Origin: Nocardia carnea NBRC 14403
GTDB taxonomy: Bacteria > Actinomycetota > Actinomycetes > Mycobacteriales > Mycobacteriaceae
Assembly (NCBI RefSeq): GCF_000308515.1
Contig: NZ_BAFV01000013.1
Span: 1-64,000, forward strand
Direction of reading: 5' to 3'
Length of the DNA stretch: 64,000 bases
The position numbers and the translations under genes were made by a program. The notes below the pieces were generated by a model. The model did no database searches, had not been told where the DNA came from, and saw only the letters and a list, made by a program, of their open reading frames with translations. Shown here in pieces: positions 35,242 through 44,914 of this stretch. The first letter of the stretch is position 1. Every line of letters begins with the position of its first letter.

Positions 35242-38200
35242 CCGGTGGGCGACGGAACTCCGGCGGGACGCGGCTCGACGGTGAGCTCACCGACGCGCTG
35301 GTGGGCACCCGGCGGTTCTTCACCCGCGCCGAGGTCTCGCCGGACCGGCGGTCGATGTACGAAACCGGCGGGCGGCAGGCGGACGAGTTCTACCGGGACC
35401 GCTGGAGTCACGACAAGGTGGTGCGGTCCACGCACGGAGTGAACTGCACGGGGTCGTGTTCGTGGAAGATCTACGTCAAGGACGGGATCATCACCTGGGA
35501 GACCCAGCAGACCGACTATCCGTCGGTGGGCCCGGACAAACCGGAGTACGAACCGCGCGGTTGCCCGCGTGGCGCCGCGTTCTCCTGGTACACCTATTCG
35601 CCGACCCGCGTGCGGTATCCGTATATCCGCGGCGTCCTGCTGGAGATGTACCGGGCGGCGAAGAACGCCATAGGTGACCCGGTACGCGCCTGGGCTTCCA
35701 TCGTGGAGGACCCGGAATCGGCCCGGCGTTACAAGGCCGCGCGCGGTAAGGGCGGTCTGGTCCGGGCGACCTGGGACGAGGCGACCGAGATGATCGCCGC
35801 CGCGCATATCCACACCATCGAGCGGTACGGCCCGGACCGGATCGCGGGCTTCTCCCCGATCCCGGCCATGTCGATGGTGTCGCATGCCTCGGGGGCGCGG
35901 TTCGTCTCGTTGATCGGCGGGGCGATGCTGTCGTTCTACGACTGGTACGCCGATCTGCCGGTCGCGTCCCCGCAGATGTTCGGCGATCAGACCGATGTTC
36001 CGGAGTCGGGGGACTGGTGGGATGCCGGCTATCTGATCATGTGGGGATCCAATCTGCCGGTGACCCGCACCCCGGACGCGCACTGGATGGCCGAGGCCCG
36101 GTACCGGGGGCAGAAGGTTGTGGCGGTATCCCCGGATTACGCGGACAACGTGAAATTCGCCGATGAATGGCTGGCCCCGCACCCCGGCACCGACGGCGCC
36201 CTCGCGATGGCGATGGGGCATGTGGTGCTGCGGGAATTCTTCGTCGAACGGGAGGTTCCCTACTTCGCCAGTTATATCCGGCAGTTCACCGATCTGCCGT
36301 TTCTGGTGCGGCTGGAGGAGAGCGACAGCGGCTATCTACCGGGAAAGTTCCTGACCGCCGCCGACCTCGACGAATACGTCGGAACCGAGAACGCGGCCTT
36401 CAAGACGGTGGTACTCGATGCCGAGGGCAGGGCGGTGGTGCCCAACGGTTCGCTGGGGTATCGCTTCGGTGAAACCGGTGCTGGCCGCTGGAATCTCGAC
36501 CTCGAAGGGGTCCGGCCGCAGATCACCCTGCTGGGTGACGATGCGGTCACCGTATTGATGCCGCGCTTCGACACTGCCGGCGGTGAAGGCGCGACCGTGC
36601 AACGCGGCGTCCCGGTGCGCCGGGTGAACGGTCACCTGGTCACCACGGTTTTCGATCTGCTGCTGGCGCAGTACGGGGTGCACCGCGAAGGTCTGCCGGG
36701 GCTGTGGCCGGTCGACTATTACGACCCCGCCCAGCCCTACACTCCGGCCTGGCAGGAAGCGATCACCGGGGTTCCGGCGGCCGCGGTGCTGCGGATCGCG
36801 CGCGAATTCGCCACCAATGCCGAGGAGAGCCACGGCCGTTCGATGATCGTGATGGGCGCCGGTACCAACCACTGGTTCCATTCCGACACCATCTACCGGG
36901 CCTTCCTCACACTGACCACGATCACCGGCTGCCAGGGCGTCAACGGCGGCGGGTGGGCGCACTATGTGGGTCAGGAGAAATGCCGGCCGGTGACCGGATG
37001 GACCCAGCTGGCGTCGGCGCTGGACTGGTCGCGCCCGCCGCGGCAGATGATCCAGACCGCCTACTGGTACCTGCATTCCGATCAGTTCCGCTACGACTGG
37101 TTCGGCGCCGACACACTCTCGGCCGCGCACGGCGGTGGTCGCCTGGCCGATATGACCACCGCCGATGTGATCGCGCAGGCGGCCCGGCTGGGCTGGATGC
37201 CGTCCTATCCGACCTTCGACCGCAATCCGCTGGATCTGGTCGATGCGGCCGAGGCGGACGGCGGATCGCTGGCCGGTTACGTTGTTTCCGAACTGCGGGC
37301 GGGACGAATGCGGTTCGCCTGTGAGGATCCGGATGCGCCGGAGAACTGCCCGCGGGTGCTGAGCGTGTGGCGGGCGAATCTGCTCGGGTCCTCGGCCAAG
37401 GGCAACGAATACTTCCTGGAACATCTCCTCGGTACCGAATCCTCGCTGCGCGCCTCACCCACCCCTGCCGGTGCCCGGCCCCGCGATGTGGTGTGGCGGC
37501 CCGAGGCGCCGCGCGGCAAACTCGATCTGCTGCTCACCCTCGATTTCCGGATGACCAGCACCACCCTGTTCTCCGATATCGTGCTGCCCGCCGCCACCTG
37601 GTACGAGAAACACGACCTCAACACCACCGATATGCACCCGTTCGTGCATTCGTTCAACCCGGCCATCGCACCGCCCTGGCAGACCCGCAGCGACTGGGAC
37701 GCCTTCCAGGCGATCGCCGAGAAGTTCAGCGAGCTGGCGGGGCCGCGACTGGGGGTCCGCAAGGATGTGGTCGCGGTGCCGCTGCTGCACGACACCCCGG
37801 ACGAACTCGCCACACCGCACGGCCGGGTCGTGGATTGGAAGTACGGGGAAGCCGAACCGGTCCCCGGCGTCACCATGCCGAAACTCGTCGTGGTCGAACG
37901 TGATTACGGCGCTGTCGGCGCCAAGATGCGTGCCCTGGGGCCACTCGCGGAGAAACTCGGCGCCACCACCAAGGGCGTCACTTTCGACCTCGCCCCCGAA
38001 GTCGACTATCTACGGCATAAGAACGGCATGATCCGCGGTGGCCCTGCCGACGGCAGGCCGTCGCTACAGCGTGGGATCCAGGCCGCCGAGGCGATCCTGG
38101 CGCTGTCGGGCACCACCAACGGCCGCCTCGCCACCGAGGGGTTCCGCACCCTGGAGCAGCGCACCGGCGTGCCGCTGGCCGATCTGGCCGCCGAACACGA

Positions 38201-38933
38201 GGGCAAACGCATCACCTTCGCCGATACCCAGGCCGCGCCGGTACCGGTGATCACGTCACCGGAATGGTCGGGATCGGAGTCGGGCGGCCGCCGGTACTCC
38301 CCGTTCACGATCAATGTCGAACGGCGCAAACCCTGGCATACGCTCACCGGCCGTCAGCATTTCTATCTCGACCACGACTGGATGTCCGAACTGGGCGAGG
38401 GGCTACCCGTTTACCGCCCGCCGCTGAACATGGCGGCGCTGTTCGGTGAACCGGGTATCGGCTCGGTGGGCGAACTCGGCGTCACCGTCCGCTACCTCAC
38501 CCCGCACAGCAAATGGTCCATCCACTCCGAATACCAGGACAACCTGTTCATGCTGAGCCTGTCCCGGGGCGGGCCCACGATCTGGATGTCACCGCAGGAC
38601 GCGGCGAAGATCGAGGTCGCGGACAACGAATGGGTCGAGGCGGTCAACCGCAACGGGGTGGTCGTGGCGCGGACCGTGGTCTCGCATCGGATGCCCGCCG
38701 GCACGGTGTACATGTACCACGCGCAGGACCGGCTGATCGATGTCCCGATCAGCGAAACCTCCGGGCAGCGCGGCGGTATCCACAATTCCCTCACCCGCCT
38801 GCTGATCAAACCCAGCCACCTCATCGGTGGTTACGCCCAGCTCAGCTTCGCGTTCAACTATCTCGGTCCCACCGGAAATCAACGCGACGAGGTGACGGTG
38901 ATCCGTCGTCGCGGACAGGAGGTGAGTTACTGA
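35238..38933 (+). CDS. narG: Respiratory nitrate reductase alpha subunit
   Basis: Molybdenum bis-MGD catalytic subunit of membrane nitrate reductase, 1,231 residues, reducing nitrate to nitrite. FS0 cluster ligands are H66, C70, C74 and C109 (HGVNCTGSCSW, RGCPRGA), the spacing known for E. coli NarG. The Mo-ligand Asp is about D239 in WYADLPVASPQ. Cofactor-binding blocks such as WGSNLPVTRTPD, GAGTNHWFHSD and NGGGWAHYVGQEK are present. There is no Tat signal apart from the vestigial RRFFTRAE near residue 25. GAGGAGG sets the start. It overlaps narH by one base in the stop/start. Confidence 0.97.
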   Translation: MTGGRRNSGGTRLDGELTDALVGTRRFFTRAEVSPDRRSMYETGGRQADEFYRDRWSHDKVVRSTHGVNCTGSCSWKIYVKDGIITWETQQTDYPSVGPDKPEYEPRGCPRGAAFSWYTYSPTRVRYPYIRGVLLEMYRAAKNAIGDPVRAWASIVEDPESARRYKAARGKGGLVRATWDEATEMIAAAHIHTIERYGPDRIAGFSPIPAMSMVSHASGARFVSLIGGAMLSFYDWYADLPVASPQMFGDQTDVPESGDWWDAGYLIMWGSNLPVTRTPDAHWMAEARYRGQKVVAVSPDYADNVKFADEWLAPHPGTDGALAMAMGHVVLREFFVEREVPYFASYIRQFTDLPFLVRLEESDSGYLPGKFLTAADLDEYVGTENAAFKTVVLDAEGRAVVPNGSLGYRFGETGAGRWNLDLEGVRPQITLLGDDAVTVLMPRFDTAGGEGATVQRGVPVRRVNGHLVTTVFDLLLAQYGVHREGLPGLWPVDYYDPAQPYTPAWQEAITGVPAAAVLRIAREFATNAEESHGRSMIVMGAGTNHWFHSDTIYRAFLTLTTITGCQGVNGGGWAHYVGQEKCRPVTGWTQLASALDWSRPPRQMIQTAYWYLHSDQFRYDWFGADTLSAAHGGGRLADMTTADVIAQAARLGWMPSYPTFDRNPLDLVDAAEADGGSLAGYVVSELRAGRMRFACEDPDAPENCPRVLSVWRANLLGSSAKGNEYFLEHLLGTESSLRASPTPAGARPRDVVWRPEAPRGKLDLLLTLDFRMTSTTLFSDIVLPAATWYEKHDLNTTDMHPFVHSFNPAIAPPWQTRSDWDAFQAIAEKFSELAGPRLGVRKDVVAVPLLHDTPDELATPHGRVVDWKYGEAEPVPGVTMPKLVVVERDYGAVGAKMRALGPLAEKLGATTKGVTFDLAPEVDYLRHKNGMIRGGPADGRPSLQRGIQAAEAILALSGTTNGRLATEGFRTLEQRTGVPLADLAAEHEGKRITFADTQAAPVPVITSPEWSGSESGGRRYSPFTINVERRKPWHTLTGRQHFYLDHDWMSELGEGLPVYRPPLNMAALFGEPGIGSVGELGVTVRYLTPHSKWSIHSEYQDNLFMLSLSRGGPTIWMSPQDAAKIEVADNEWVEAVNRNGVVVARTVVSHRMPAGTVYMYHAQDRLIDVPISETSGQRGGIHNSLTRLLIKPSHLIGGYAQLSFAFNYLGPTGNQRDEVTVIRRRGQEVSY

Positions 38934-40603
38934 TGCGGGTCATGGCGCAGATGGCGATGGTGATGAATCTCGACAAATGTATCGGCTGCCATACCTGTTC
39001 GGTGACCTGCAAACAGGCCTGGACCAACCGCTCCGGTGTCGAATACGTCTGGTTCAACAATGTGGAAACCCGGCCCGGGCAGGGGTATCCGCGAACCTAC
39101 GAGGACCAGGAGAAATGGCGGGGCGGCTGGGAACTGAACCGCCGCGGCAACCTGAAACTCAAAGGCGGCGGCCGGTGGCGGAAATTGTTCACCATCTTCA
39201 GCAACCCGATCCTGCCCGAACTCGGCGACTATTACGAACCCTGGACCTACGACTACGAGAACCTCACCACCGCCCCCGCCCAGCGGCACACCCCGGTCGC
39301 CCGGCCGAAATCGCTGATCACCGGTAAGGATACGAAAATCGAATGGTCGGCGAACTGGGACGACGACCTCGGCGGCGCCACCGAATACGGCGACCGCGAC
39401 CCGCTACTGGGAAAACTCGCCGAAAAGGTCCGGTTCGAATTCGAGCAGACCTTCATGTTCTACCTGCCCCGGATCTGTGAACACTGCCTGAACCCGTCGT
39501 GCGCGGCATCCTGCCCGTCCGGCGCCATCTACAAGCGCAGTGAGGACGGGATCGTCCTGGTCGATCAGGACCGCTGTCGCGGCTGGCGTATGTGTGTTTC
39601 CGGCTGCCCGTACAAGAAGGTGTATTTCAATCACCGCACCGGAAAAGCCGAGAAATGTACCTTCTGCTTTCCCCGGGTGGAGGTGGGGCTGCCCACCGTC
39701 TGCGCGGAGACCTGCGTGGGCCGGTTGCGCTATATCGGCCTGGTGCTCTACGACGCGGACAAGGTGCTGGAAGCCGCCGCCACTCCCGACGAGCAGGGGC
39801 TCTACCAGGCGCAGCGCGATGTGTTCCTGGACCCGGCCGATCCGGAGGTCCGGCGGGAAGCCGAACGCGCCGGAATACCCTACGACTGGGTGGAAGCCGC
39901 GGACAGGTCACCGATCTACGCGCTCATCAACACCTACAAGGTCGCGCTGCCGCTGCATCCGGAATATCGCACCATGCCGATGGTCTGGTACATCCCGCCA
40001 CTGTCGCCGGTGGTCGATATCGTCCGCGATACCGGTCACGACGCGGAGGATTACGACAACCTCTTCGCTGCCATCGAGGCCCTGCGTATCCCGGTCGACT
40101 ATCTCGCCCAATTGTTCACCGCCGGCGATCCCGCCCCGGTCACCGATGTCCTGCGCAAGCTGGCCGCCATGCGCAGCTATATGCGCGATATCAATTTCGG
40201 CCGCGAACCCCGCGAGCGGATAGCCGAGGCGGTCGGGATGACCGGTGCACAGGTCTACGATATGTTCCGCCTGCTCGCGCTCGCCAAATACGATGAGCGC
40301 TACGTTATTCCGCCTACACACGCCGAACAGGCACACGGTCTGGAAGAACTCGCCACCGAATGCAGCCTCGATTACGAAGGTGGCCCGGGGATGACCGCGT
40401 CGGGTCCGTTCGGGGAAAGCTCCGGCGGGCCCGCACCGATCGCGGTCGAGAACTTCCATATGCTGCGCAACCGGCAGACCGCCGACGCGCCCACCACGGT
40501 GCGCGGGCAGGGGCGGGTGAACCTGCTCAACTGGGACGGTAAAGCACCCGACGGCCTGTTCCCGCCCACCGACGACAACTCGTCCGGATCGGAGCAGCCG
40601 TGA
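38933..40603 (+). CDS. narH: Respiratory nitrate reductase beta subunit
   Basis: Iron-sulfur electron-transfer subunit, 556 residues. Four cysteine groups are visible: CIGCHTCSVTCK, CEHCLNPSCAASCPSG, CRGWRMCVSGCPYKK (Trp in place of one Cys, typical of the 3Fe-4S cluster of NarH) and CTFCFPRVEVGLPTVCAETC. The 100-residue insert after the first cluster (YEDQEKWRGGWEL) is normal for NarH. It passes electrons from the NarI haems to NarG on the cytoplasmic side. TGATG overlap with narG and GTGA overlap with narJ show one operon. Confidence 0.97.
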   Translation: MRVMAQMAMVMNLDKCIGCHTCSVTCKQAWTNRSGVEYVWFNNVETRPGQGYPRTYEDQEKWRGGWELNRRGNLKLKGGGRWRKLFTIFSNPILPELGDYYEPWTYDYENLTTAPAQRHTPVARPKSLITGKDTKIEWSANWDDDLGGATEYGDRDPLLGKLAEKVRFEFEQTFMFYLPRICEHCLNPSCAASCPSGAIYKRSEDGIVLVDQDRCRGWRMCVSGCPYKKVYFNHRTGKAEKCTFCFPRVEVGLPTVCAETCVGRLRYIGLVLYDADKVLEAAATPDEQGLYQAQRDVFLDPADPEVRREAERAGIPYDWVEAADRSPIYALINTYKVALPLHPEYRTMPMVWYIPPLSPVVDIVRDTGHDAEDYDNLFAAIEALRIPVDYLAQLFTAGDPAPVTDVLRKLAAMRSYMRDINFGREPRERIAEAVGMTGAQVYDMFRLLALAKYDERYVIPPTHAEQAHGLEELATECSLDYEGGPGMTASGPFGESSGGPAPIAVENFHMLRNRQTADAPTTVRGQGRVNLLNWDGKAPDGLFPPTDDNSSGSEQP

Positions 40604-41274
40604 AGAAAACCGTGAAAACCGATCCCGCTCTCCGGTCCGCCGCATGGCAGGCGCAATCCCTGCTGGTCGGGTATCCGGACGAGACGCTGCACCGCAACCT
40701 GCATCTGCTCGGCGCAGTGGCCGCGACCCTGCCGCCCACGGTCGGCGATCCACTCGCCCGCTTCCTCGCCCACGTGCAGCGCAGCTCCCTGTTCGAACTG
40801 GCCGCCGACTATGTCGCCACCTTCGACCACCGCAAACGGTTCAGTCCCTACCTCACCTACTTCGCCTACGGCGACACCCGCAAACGCGGGGTGGCGCTCC
40901 TGCGTTTCAAACAGGCCTACCAGGCCGCCGGGCTCCGGTTGAGCGAGGAAGAGCTACCCGACCATCTCTCCGTGGTTCTGGAATTCGCGGCCTCCGGACA
41001 TGCCGAAACCGGTGTGCGGTTGCTCACCGAACATCGCGCGGGCCTGGAACTGATGCGCCGCGGACTCCACGAAACCGGTTCGCCCTGGGGCGATGTACTC
41101 GATTCGGTGCTCGCGACCCTCCCCGCTCTGGCCGGCCGCGAAGAAGACGCCATCGCCCGCCTCATCGCCGAAGGCCCCCCGGAGGAATCCGTCGGTCTGG
41201 CCCCCTTCACCCCACCCCAATACCTCCCCGACCCAGCCATGCCGCGAGAGCGCCGAAGTCATGTTCCGCACTGA
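40600..41274 (+). CDS. narJ: Nitrate reductase assembly chaperone
   Basis: A 224-residue NarJ/DmsD-type all-helical chaperone, needed to insert the Mo cofactor into NarG and attach NarGH to NarI. The pattern AQSLLVGYPDE, FELAADYVATFDHRKRFSPYLTYFAYGDTRKRG and LPDHLSVVLEFA is family-typical. GTG 40600 overlaps the narH stop. A 63-base gap then separates it from narI. Confidence 0.93.
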   Translation: MKKTVKTDPALRSAAWQAQSLLVGYPDETLHRNLHLLGAVAATLPPTVGDPLARFLAHVQRSSLFELAADYVATFDHRKRFSPYLTYFAYGDTRKRGVALLRFKQAYQAAGLRLSEEELPDHLSVVLEFAASGHAETGVRLLTEHRAGLELMRRGLHETGSPWGDVLDSVLATLPALAGREEDAIARLIAEGPPEESVGLAPFTPPQYLPDPAMPRERRSHVPH

Positions 41275-41337
41275 CCCGGATAGGTATCCAGGACTCCACG
41301 CCGCCGGTGGCGACGCCGAACTCACGGAGGTGCGTCG

Positions 41338-42102
41338 ATGAATACAACCTTCCACGCCGAGGCGGCCGAACAGCTCACCACAGTCGACATCCTCCTGTGG
41401 GTGGCCCTGCCCTACGCCTCCATCGCGATCTTCCTGGTCGGCCACTACTGGCGTTACCGCTACGACAAGTTCGGCTGGACCACCCGCTCCTCTCAGCTCT
41501 ACGAAAACCACCTGCTCCGCTTGGGCAGCCCCCTGTTCCATTTCGGAATCCTGCTGGTGATCCTCGGCCATATCGTCGGCCTGCTCATCCCCGAGGGCTG
41601 GACCGAAGCCGTCGGTATCAGCGAACCCGTCTACCACGCACTATCCGTCGGCCTCGGCGTCCTCGCCGGCGCCGCCACGCTCATCGGCGCCGCCATCCTC
41701 ATCTACCGTCGCCGCACCACGGGCCCGGTGTTCTCCGCGACCACCCGCAACGACAAGATCATGTACGTCCTGCTCATCGGCACCCTTGTTCTCGGCTTCG
41801 GGACCACGGTGATCAGCAACGCCATCGGTCAACCCCATGACTACCGCCACACGGTTTCCCCCTGGTTCCGTTCCATCCTTTCCTTCCGGCCCGACACCGA
41901 CCTGATCCTCGCTGCCCCCCTCGGCTTCCAACTCCACGTCATAGCCGCCTGGGTCCTGTTCGCCTTCTGGCCGTTCACCCGCCTCGTGCACGTCTTCTCC
42001 ATGCCCATCGGCTATCTGACCAGGCCTTATATCGTCTACCGGAGTCGCGATGTGGAGCTGGGGTCCCGGCACGAGCGGCGCGGCTGGGAGCGAATTCAGT
42101 AG
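41338..42102 (+). CDS. narI: Nitrate reductase gamma subunit (cytochrome b)
   Basis: A 254-residue membrane subunit with five helices that oxidises menaquinol through two b haems. Candidate haem-ligand histidines are in SPLFHFGILLVILGHIVG (two, helix 2) and FQLHVIAAW / TRLVHVFSMP (late helices). GHYWRYRYDKFGWTTRSSQLYE is a typical loop. CGGAGG precedes the ATG. It ends the nar operon; accessory genes follow. Confidence 0.95.
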   Translation: MNTTFHAEAAEQLTTVDILLWVALPYASIAIFLVGHYWRYRYDKFGWTTRSSQLYENHLLRLGSPLFHFGILLVILGHIVGLLIPEGWTEAVGISEPVYHALSVGLGVLAGAATLIGAAILIYRRRTTGPVFSATTRNDKIMYVLLIGTLVLGFGTTVISNAIGQPHDYRHTVSPWFRSILSFRPDTDLILAAPLGFQLHVIAAWVLFAFWPFTRLVHVFSMPIGYLTRPYIVYRSRDVELGSRHERRGWERIQ

Positions 42103-42132
42103 GCGGTGCTCTTGGGCTCTTGCCGGGCGCCG

Positions 42133-42160
42133 GACATATATGACACCATACGCATATGTC
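42133..42160 (+). promoter_or_regulatory. Putative VapBC operator spanning the vapB start
   Basis: GACATAT (42133-42139) and ATATGTC (42154-42160) form a perfect 7-bp inverted repeat with 14 bases between. The right arm includes the vapB ATG. RHH antitoxins bind such spaced palindromes for autoregulation. It is conspicuously AT-rich against the background. Confidence 0.6.
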
Positions 42161-42389
42161 TCTGAAGCGCACTATGGTGTACGCCGATGCCGAGGACCTG
42201 GCGACGATCAAGGAAGCGGCAGCGCGCACTCAGACCAGCGAGGCCGAAATCATTCGAGAAGGCATTCACCTGGCCGCCATGCGAGTGCGCCGGCGCTCCG
42301 AACCGCTACGTCTGCGGCGATTCGCGAGCGGTGACCCCACTCTGGCGGATCGTGTCGACGAGATTCTCGCCGACGACGACACAGAATGA
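42156..42389 (+). CDS. vapB: VapB-like antitoxin (ribbon-helix-helix)
   Basis: A 77-residue protein. The N-terminal RHH motif is KRTMVYADAEDLATIKEAAARTQTSEAEIIREGI, with a C-terminal acidic tail (ADRVDEILADDDTE) that would wrap the toxin. It overlaps vapC by four bases (ATGA). It should bind the inverted repeat over its own start and repress the pair. Confidence 0.88.
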   Translation: MSLKRTMVYADAEDLATIKEAAARTQTSEAEIIREGIHLAAMRVRRRSEPLRLRRFASGDPTLADRVDEILADDDTE

Positions 42390-42850
42390 CCCGCTCTACA
42401 ATTCCGGTCGGCGCGGGCATCATCATCGCGGACACGTCGGGGCTCATCGCGGCCTTCGATACATCCTCGCCGGACAGTGACGGGGCCTTTGCGGCCCTCG
42501 GCTCGGCAGGGCTCGTCGTCCTGTCGCCGCTCGTGCTGGCAGAACTCGACCATGTGGGTCGTCGCGCTCTCGGGCAGCGGCACGCCATCTCGATGATCGA
42601 GGATATCGCCGCCGAAGCGCGTCGGGGAGCATTCGAGATCGCCACAGTAACAACAGACGTCCTCGATCAGGCGAACGCCGTGCGCACCCTGTATCCGGCA
42701 TTGCGACTCGACCTCGCCGACGCTGTCAGCGTCGCGCTGGCTGCCGAATACGAAACGAATTCGGTACTCACTCTCGACCGCCGTGACTTTCGGGCGCTCA
42801 CACCATTGACCTGCCACCAGGCGTTCCGGCTGCTACCCGACGACCTTTGA
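42386..42850 (+). CDS. vapC: VapC-like PIN-domain toxin
   Basis: A 154-residue PIN ribonuclease. The acidic site is visible: D16 in IIADTSGLIAAFD, E53 in LVLAELDHV, D112 in LDLADAVSVALA and D131 in VLTLDRRDF. Family toxins cleave tRNA or rRNA; the target is unknown. Nothing suggests it is inactive. It follows narI and begins the accessory patch. Confidence 0.9.
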   Translation: MTRSTIPVGAGIIIADTSGLIAAFDTSSPDSDGAFAALGSAGLVVLSPLVLAELDHVGRRALGQRHAISMIEDIAAEARRGAFEIATVTTDVLDQANAVRTLYPALRLDLADAVSVALAAEYETNSVLTLDRRDFRALTPLTCHQAFRLLPDDL

Positions 42851-42918
42851 CCGTAAGACCGGCGAATTCTGCCGGATATTGATTGGCGTGCGGGTGATCG
42901 CTCGGCGAAGCTGCAAGC

Positions 42919-43845
42919 GTGACCAGGCCAGTGAAGGTGGCGCGCGTACCCGGCCGTTCGAGGGCGATCGAGTTGAGCCTGCTCTCCTGGGTGTTGTTCG
43001 CGAGTTCAGGTCCGCTGGCCGCAGCGGTGATGGTAGAGGGCTGGTCACCGGCGGCTGTGACTTCGGTGCGCATCGGGTCGGCCGCCGTATTACTGGTTCT
43101 GGTGGTCGCACTGTGGCGGCCACGGGCACTGCGGTTCGGTCGCGGCGATCTCTGGCTTCTGCTGGGCTATGGGTTGCTCGGTGTCGCGGGGGTGCAGCTG
43201 TTGTTCTTCGTGGCTGTCGCCCGAGTCCCGGTGGGTGTGGCGATGGTGCTGGTCAACCTGGCACCTGCCCTGGTCGCGTTGTGGATACGGGGCGTGCGCG
43301 GAACACGGTTGCCCGGATCGGTGTGGGCGGGTATCGGGCTGGCACTGGCCGGTTTGGTCCTGATCGCGCAGGTCTGGCATGGTGCCCGGCTGGATCCGGT
43401 CGGTGTCGCGGCGGGCCTGGGCGCGGCGGCCTGTTCGGCCGGGTTCTTCCTACTCGGCGAGCACGGCGCGAGCCGGCACGATCCGTTCGGGATGACCGCG
43501 GTCGGATTGGTGATCGGCGCTGTGGTGATGGTCGTGGTCGTACCGCCGTGGACGCTGCCTTTCGATCGCCTGACGCTGTCTGCTGTGTTGGGTGGTTCGG
43601 ACTTTCCCGTCTGGGTGGTGCTGCTGGTCCTGGCAGTGGCAGGCACCGTGGTGCCGTACCTGGCTGGGTTGTGGGCTTTACGAGATCTGCCCGCGCCACT
43701 CGCAGGCGTGTTGGCCATGGTGGAACCAGTGGTTGCCACCGTGCTGGCCTGGTTGTTGCTCGGGCAAGGGCTGCGCCCGGCTCAACTGGCCGGTGCGGCG
43801 ATACTGCTCGTCGGCGCGATACTGGTACAACGTGCGATGCCGTAG
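42919..43845 (+). CDS. EamA/DMT-family transporter
   Basis: A ten-helix drug/metabolite transporter of 308 residues with two EamA repeats. The first ends near LVNLAPALVALWI, the second near AVAGTVVPYLAGLWALRDLPAPLAGVLAMVEPVVATVLAWLLLGQ, the classic EamA helix 8-9 pattern. It probably exports a metabolite such as an amino acid; substrate unknown. The start is GTG 42919 without a strong ribosome site. Confidence 0.88.
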   Translation: MTRPVKVARVPGRSRAIELSLLSWVLFASSGPLAAAVMVEGWSPAAVTSVRIGSAAVLLVLVVALWRPRALRFGRGDLWLLLGYGLLGVAGVQLLFFVAVARVPVGVAMVLVNLAPALVALWIRGVRGTRLPGSVWAGIGLALAGLVLIAQVWHGARLDPVGVAAGLGAAACSAGFFLLGEHGASRHDPFGMTAVGLVIGAVVMVVVVPPWTLPFDRLTLSAVLGGSDFPVWVVLLVLAVAGTVVPYLAGLWALRDLPAPLAGVLAMVEPVVATVLAWLLLGQGLRPAQLAGAAILLVGAILVQRAMP

Positions 43846-43894
43846 AACGTCTCTCGGTTCGCGGCGGCCGGCACCGAATCGGTCCGGAGGAAGG

Positions 43895-44341
43895 TCAGCT
43901 GGGTCCTTCTGGGCCGAGGGCGCCGAACAGCACACTGCGGCCCGGGATTCCGACCGTCCGCATCACGGCCGGTAGCTCATCGGAATCGGCGGGTAACACC
44001 TGTGGAGCGGTCAACCGGTAGCGCTTACCGCGGTGAACAACTCCGGCCGCGCCCGCGGCCTGGATATTGCGCACCCAGTCCGATTCCGTTCCGTAGTTGA
44101 GTGGAACGGTGATGGCACCCGATTCGATGAACGCCAGAACCGGTGTGCGGTAGGGGTTGCCGGACTTTCGGCCATCGTGTTCGAGGACTGCCATGTACGG
44201 CAGATATGGGGCCCAGAGCCGCTGGACGGGATTCGTGACATGTCGATTGAACCGTGCAAGTGCCCGCATCCGCTTCGGGCCCGCCGCAGCCGCGATACGC
44301 GCGACTGCCCTGGCGACGGTAGCGGCGAACCTGTCCCGCAT
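43895..44341 (-). CDS. Deazaflavin (F420)-dependent nitroreductase-family protein
   Basis: A 148-residue split beta-barrel protein of the DDN/F420 oxidoreductase family. It shows VLEHDGRKSGNPYRTPVLAFIESGAITVPLNYGTESDWVRNIQAAG, then KRYRLTAPQVLP. These enzymes use reduced F420, made by actinomycetes, to reduce quinones or nitro compounds. ATG 44341 begins the family core. The frame is open upstream, and an alternative ATG at 44602 would add a hydrophobic anchor (LRLIALVIGLVCLTTILALPP) and a polar linker; I cannot exclude that longer form. Confidence 0.82.
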   Translation of the reverse strand: MRDRFAATVARAVARIAAAAGPKRMRALARFNRHVTNPVQRLWAPYLPYMAVLEHDGRKSGNPYRTPVLAFIESGAITVPLNYGTESDWVRNIQAAGAAGVVHRGKRYRLTAPQVLPADSDELPAVMRTVGIPGRSVLFGALGPEGPS

Positions 44342-44914
44342 CTGCCTCACCCCCGTACTCGGACTGTGTCCCCGACCATGCTCCGCACCGTCCGGAGTTG
44401 TCAACGGCCGGCGCGCCCGGATGATCGCCGAGCGAGGACCGAGTGAATGATGATGGCAATTCCCGGAGCGCGAGGACCTCCCCGATCGTGATGGATCGGA
44501 TAGATTGTCTTCCGGCCGGTCTTCCCGAGGTGGCAGAGCCAGGATGGTGGTAAGGCACACCAATCCGATCACCAACGCAATCAACCGAAGATCCCAGATC
44601 ATCGAGCGCCACCCTCTGTCACCGGATCGGGCCAGCGGTAGCCATGCGGATAGACCTGCATAGGAGTAATGAGAACGGCCAGTCCCGATAGCCCTCGACT
44701 GTCGCCGCATACTGACTCCCGTTCAGGTTCTGTCCTGGTCTTGTTGGCTGGCACCCGCCGTCGAGGAAGGAAGTGTTCGACCCGACGGCGGGGCCGGAAT
44801 CGAGAATCTCGGGAAGCGTTGTATCTTCGCGCCGCCGCCGGTGTCTCGCCTGGTGCGCGGCGGTATCTTCTAGGCCTCTTCTTCTCTGCGATCGCGTAAT
44901 CCTGGGGATGGAAC
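44342..44914. other. 573-base gap with possible N-terminal extension
   Basis: No independent gene is recognised. The minus-strand frame of the F420-type protein stays open here, and 44602-44540 encodes a convincing transmembrane helix, so part of the gap may be coding. The right half should hold the promoter of the DUF5919-like regulator; no clear boxes were identified. Confidence 0.4.
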
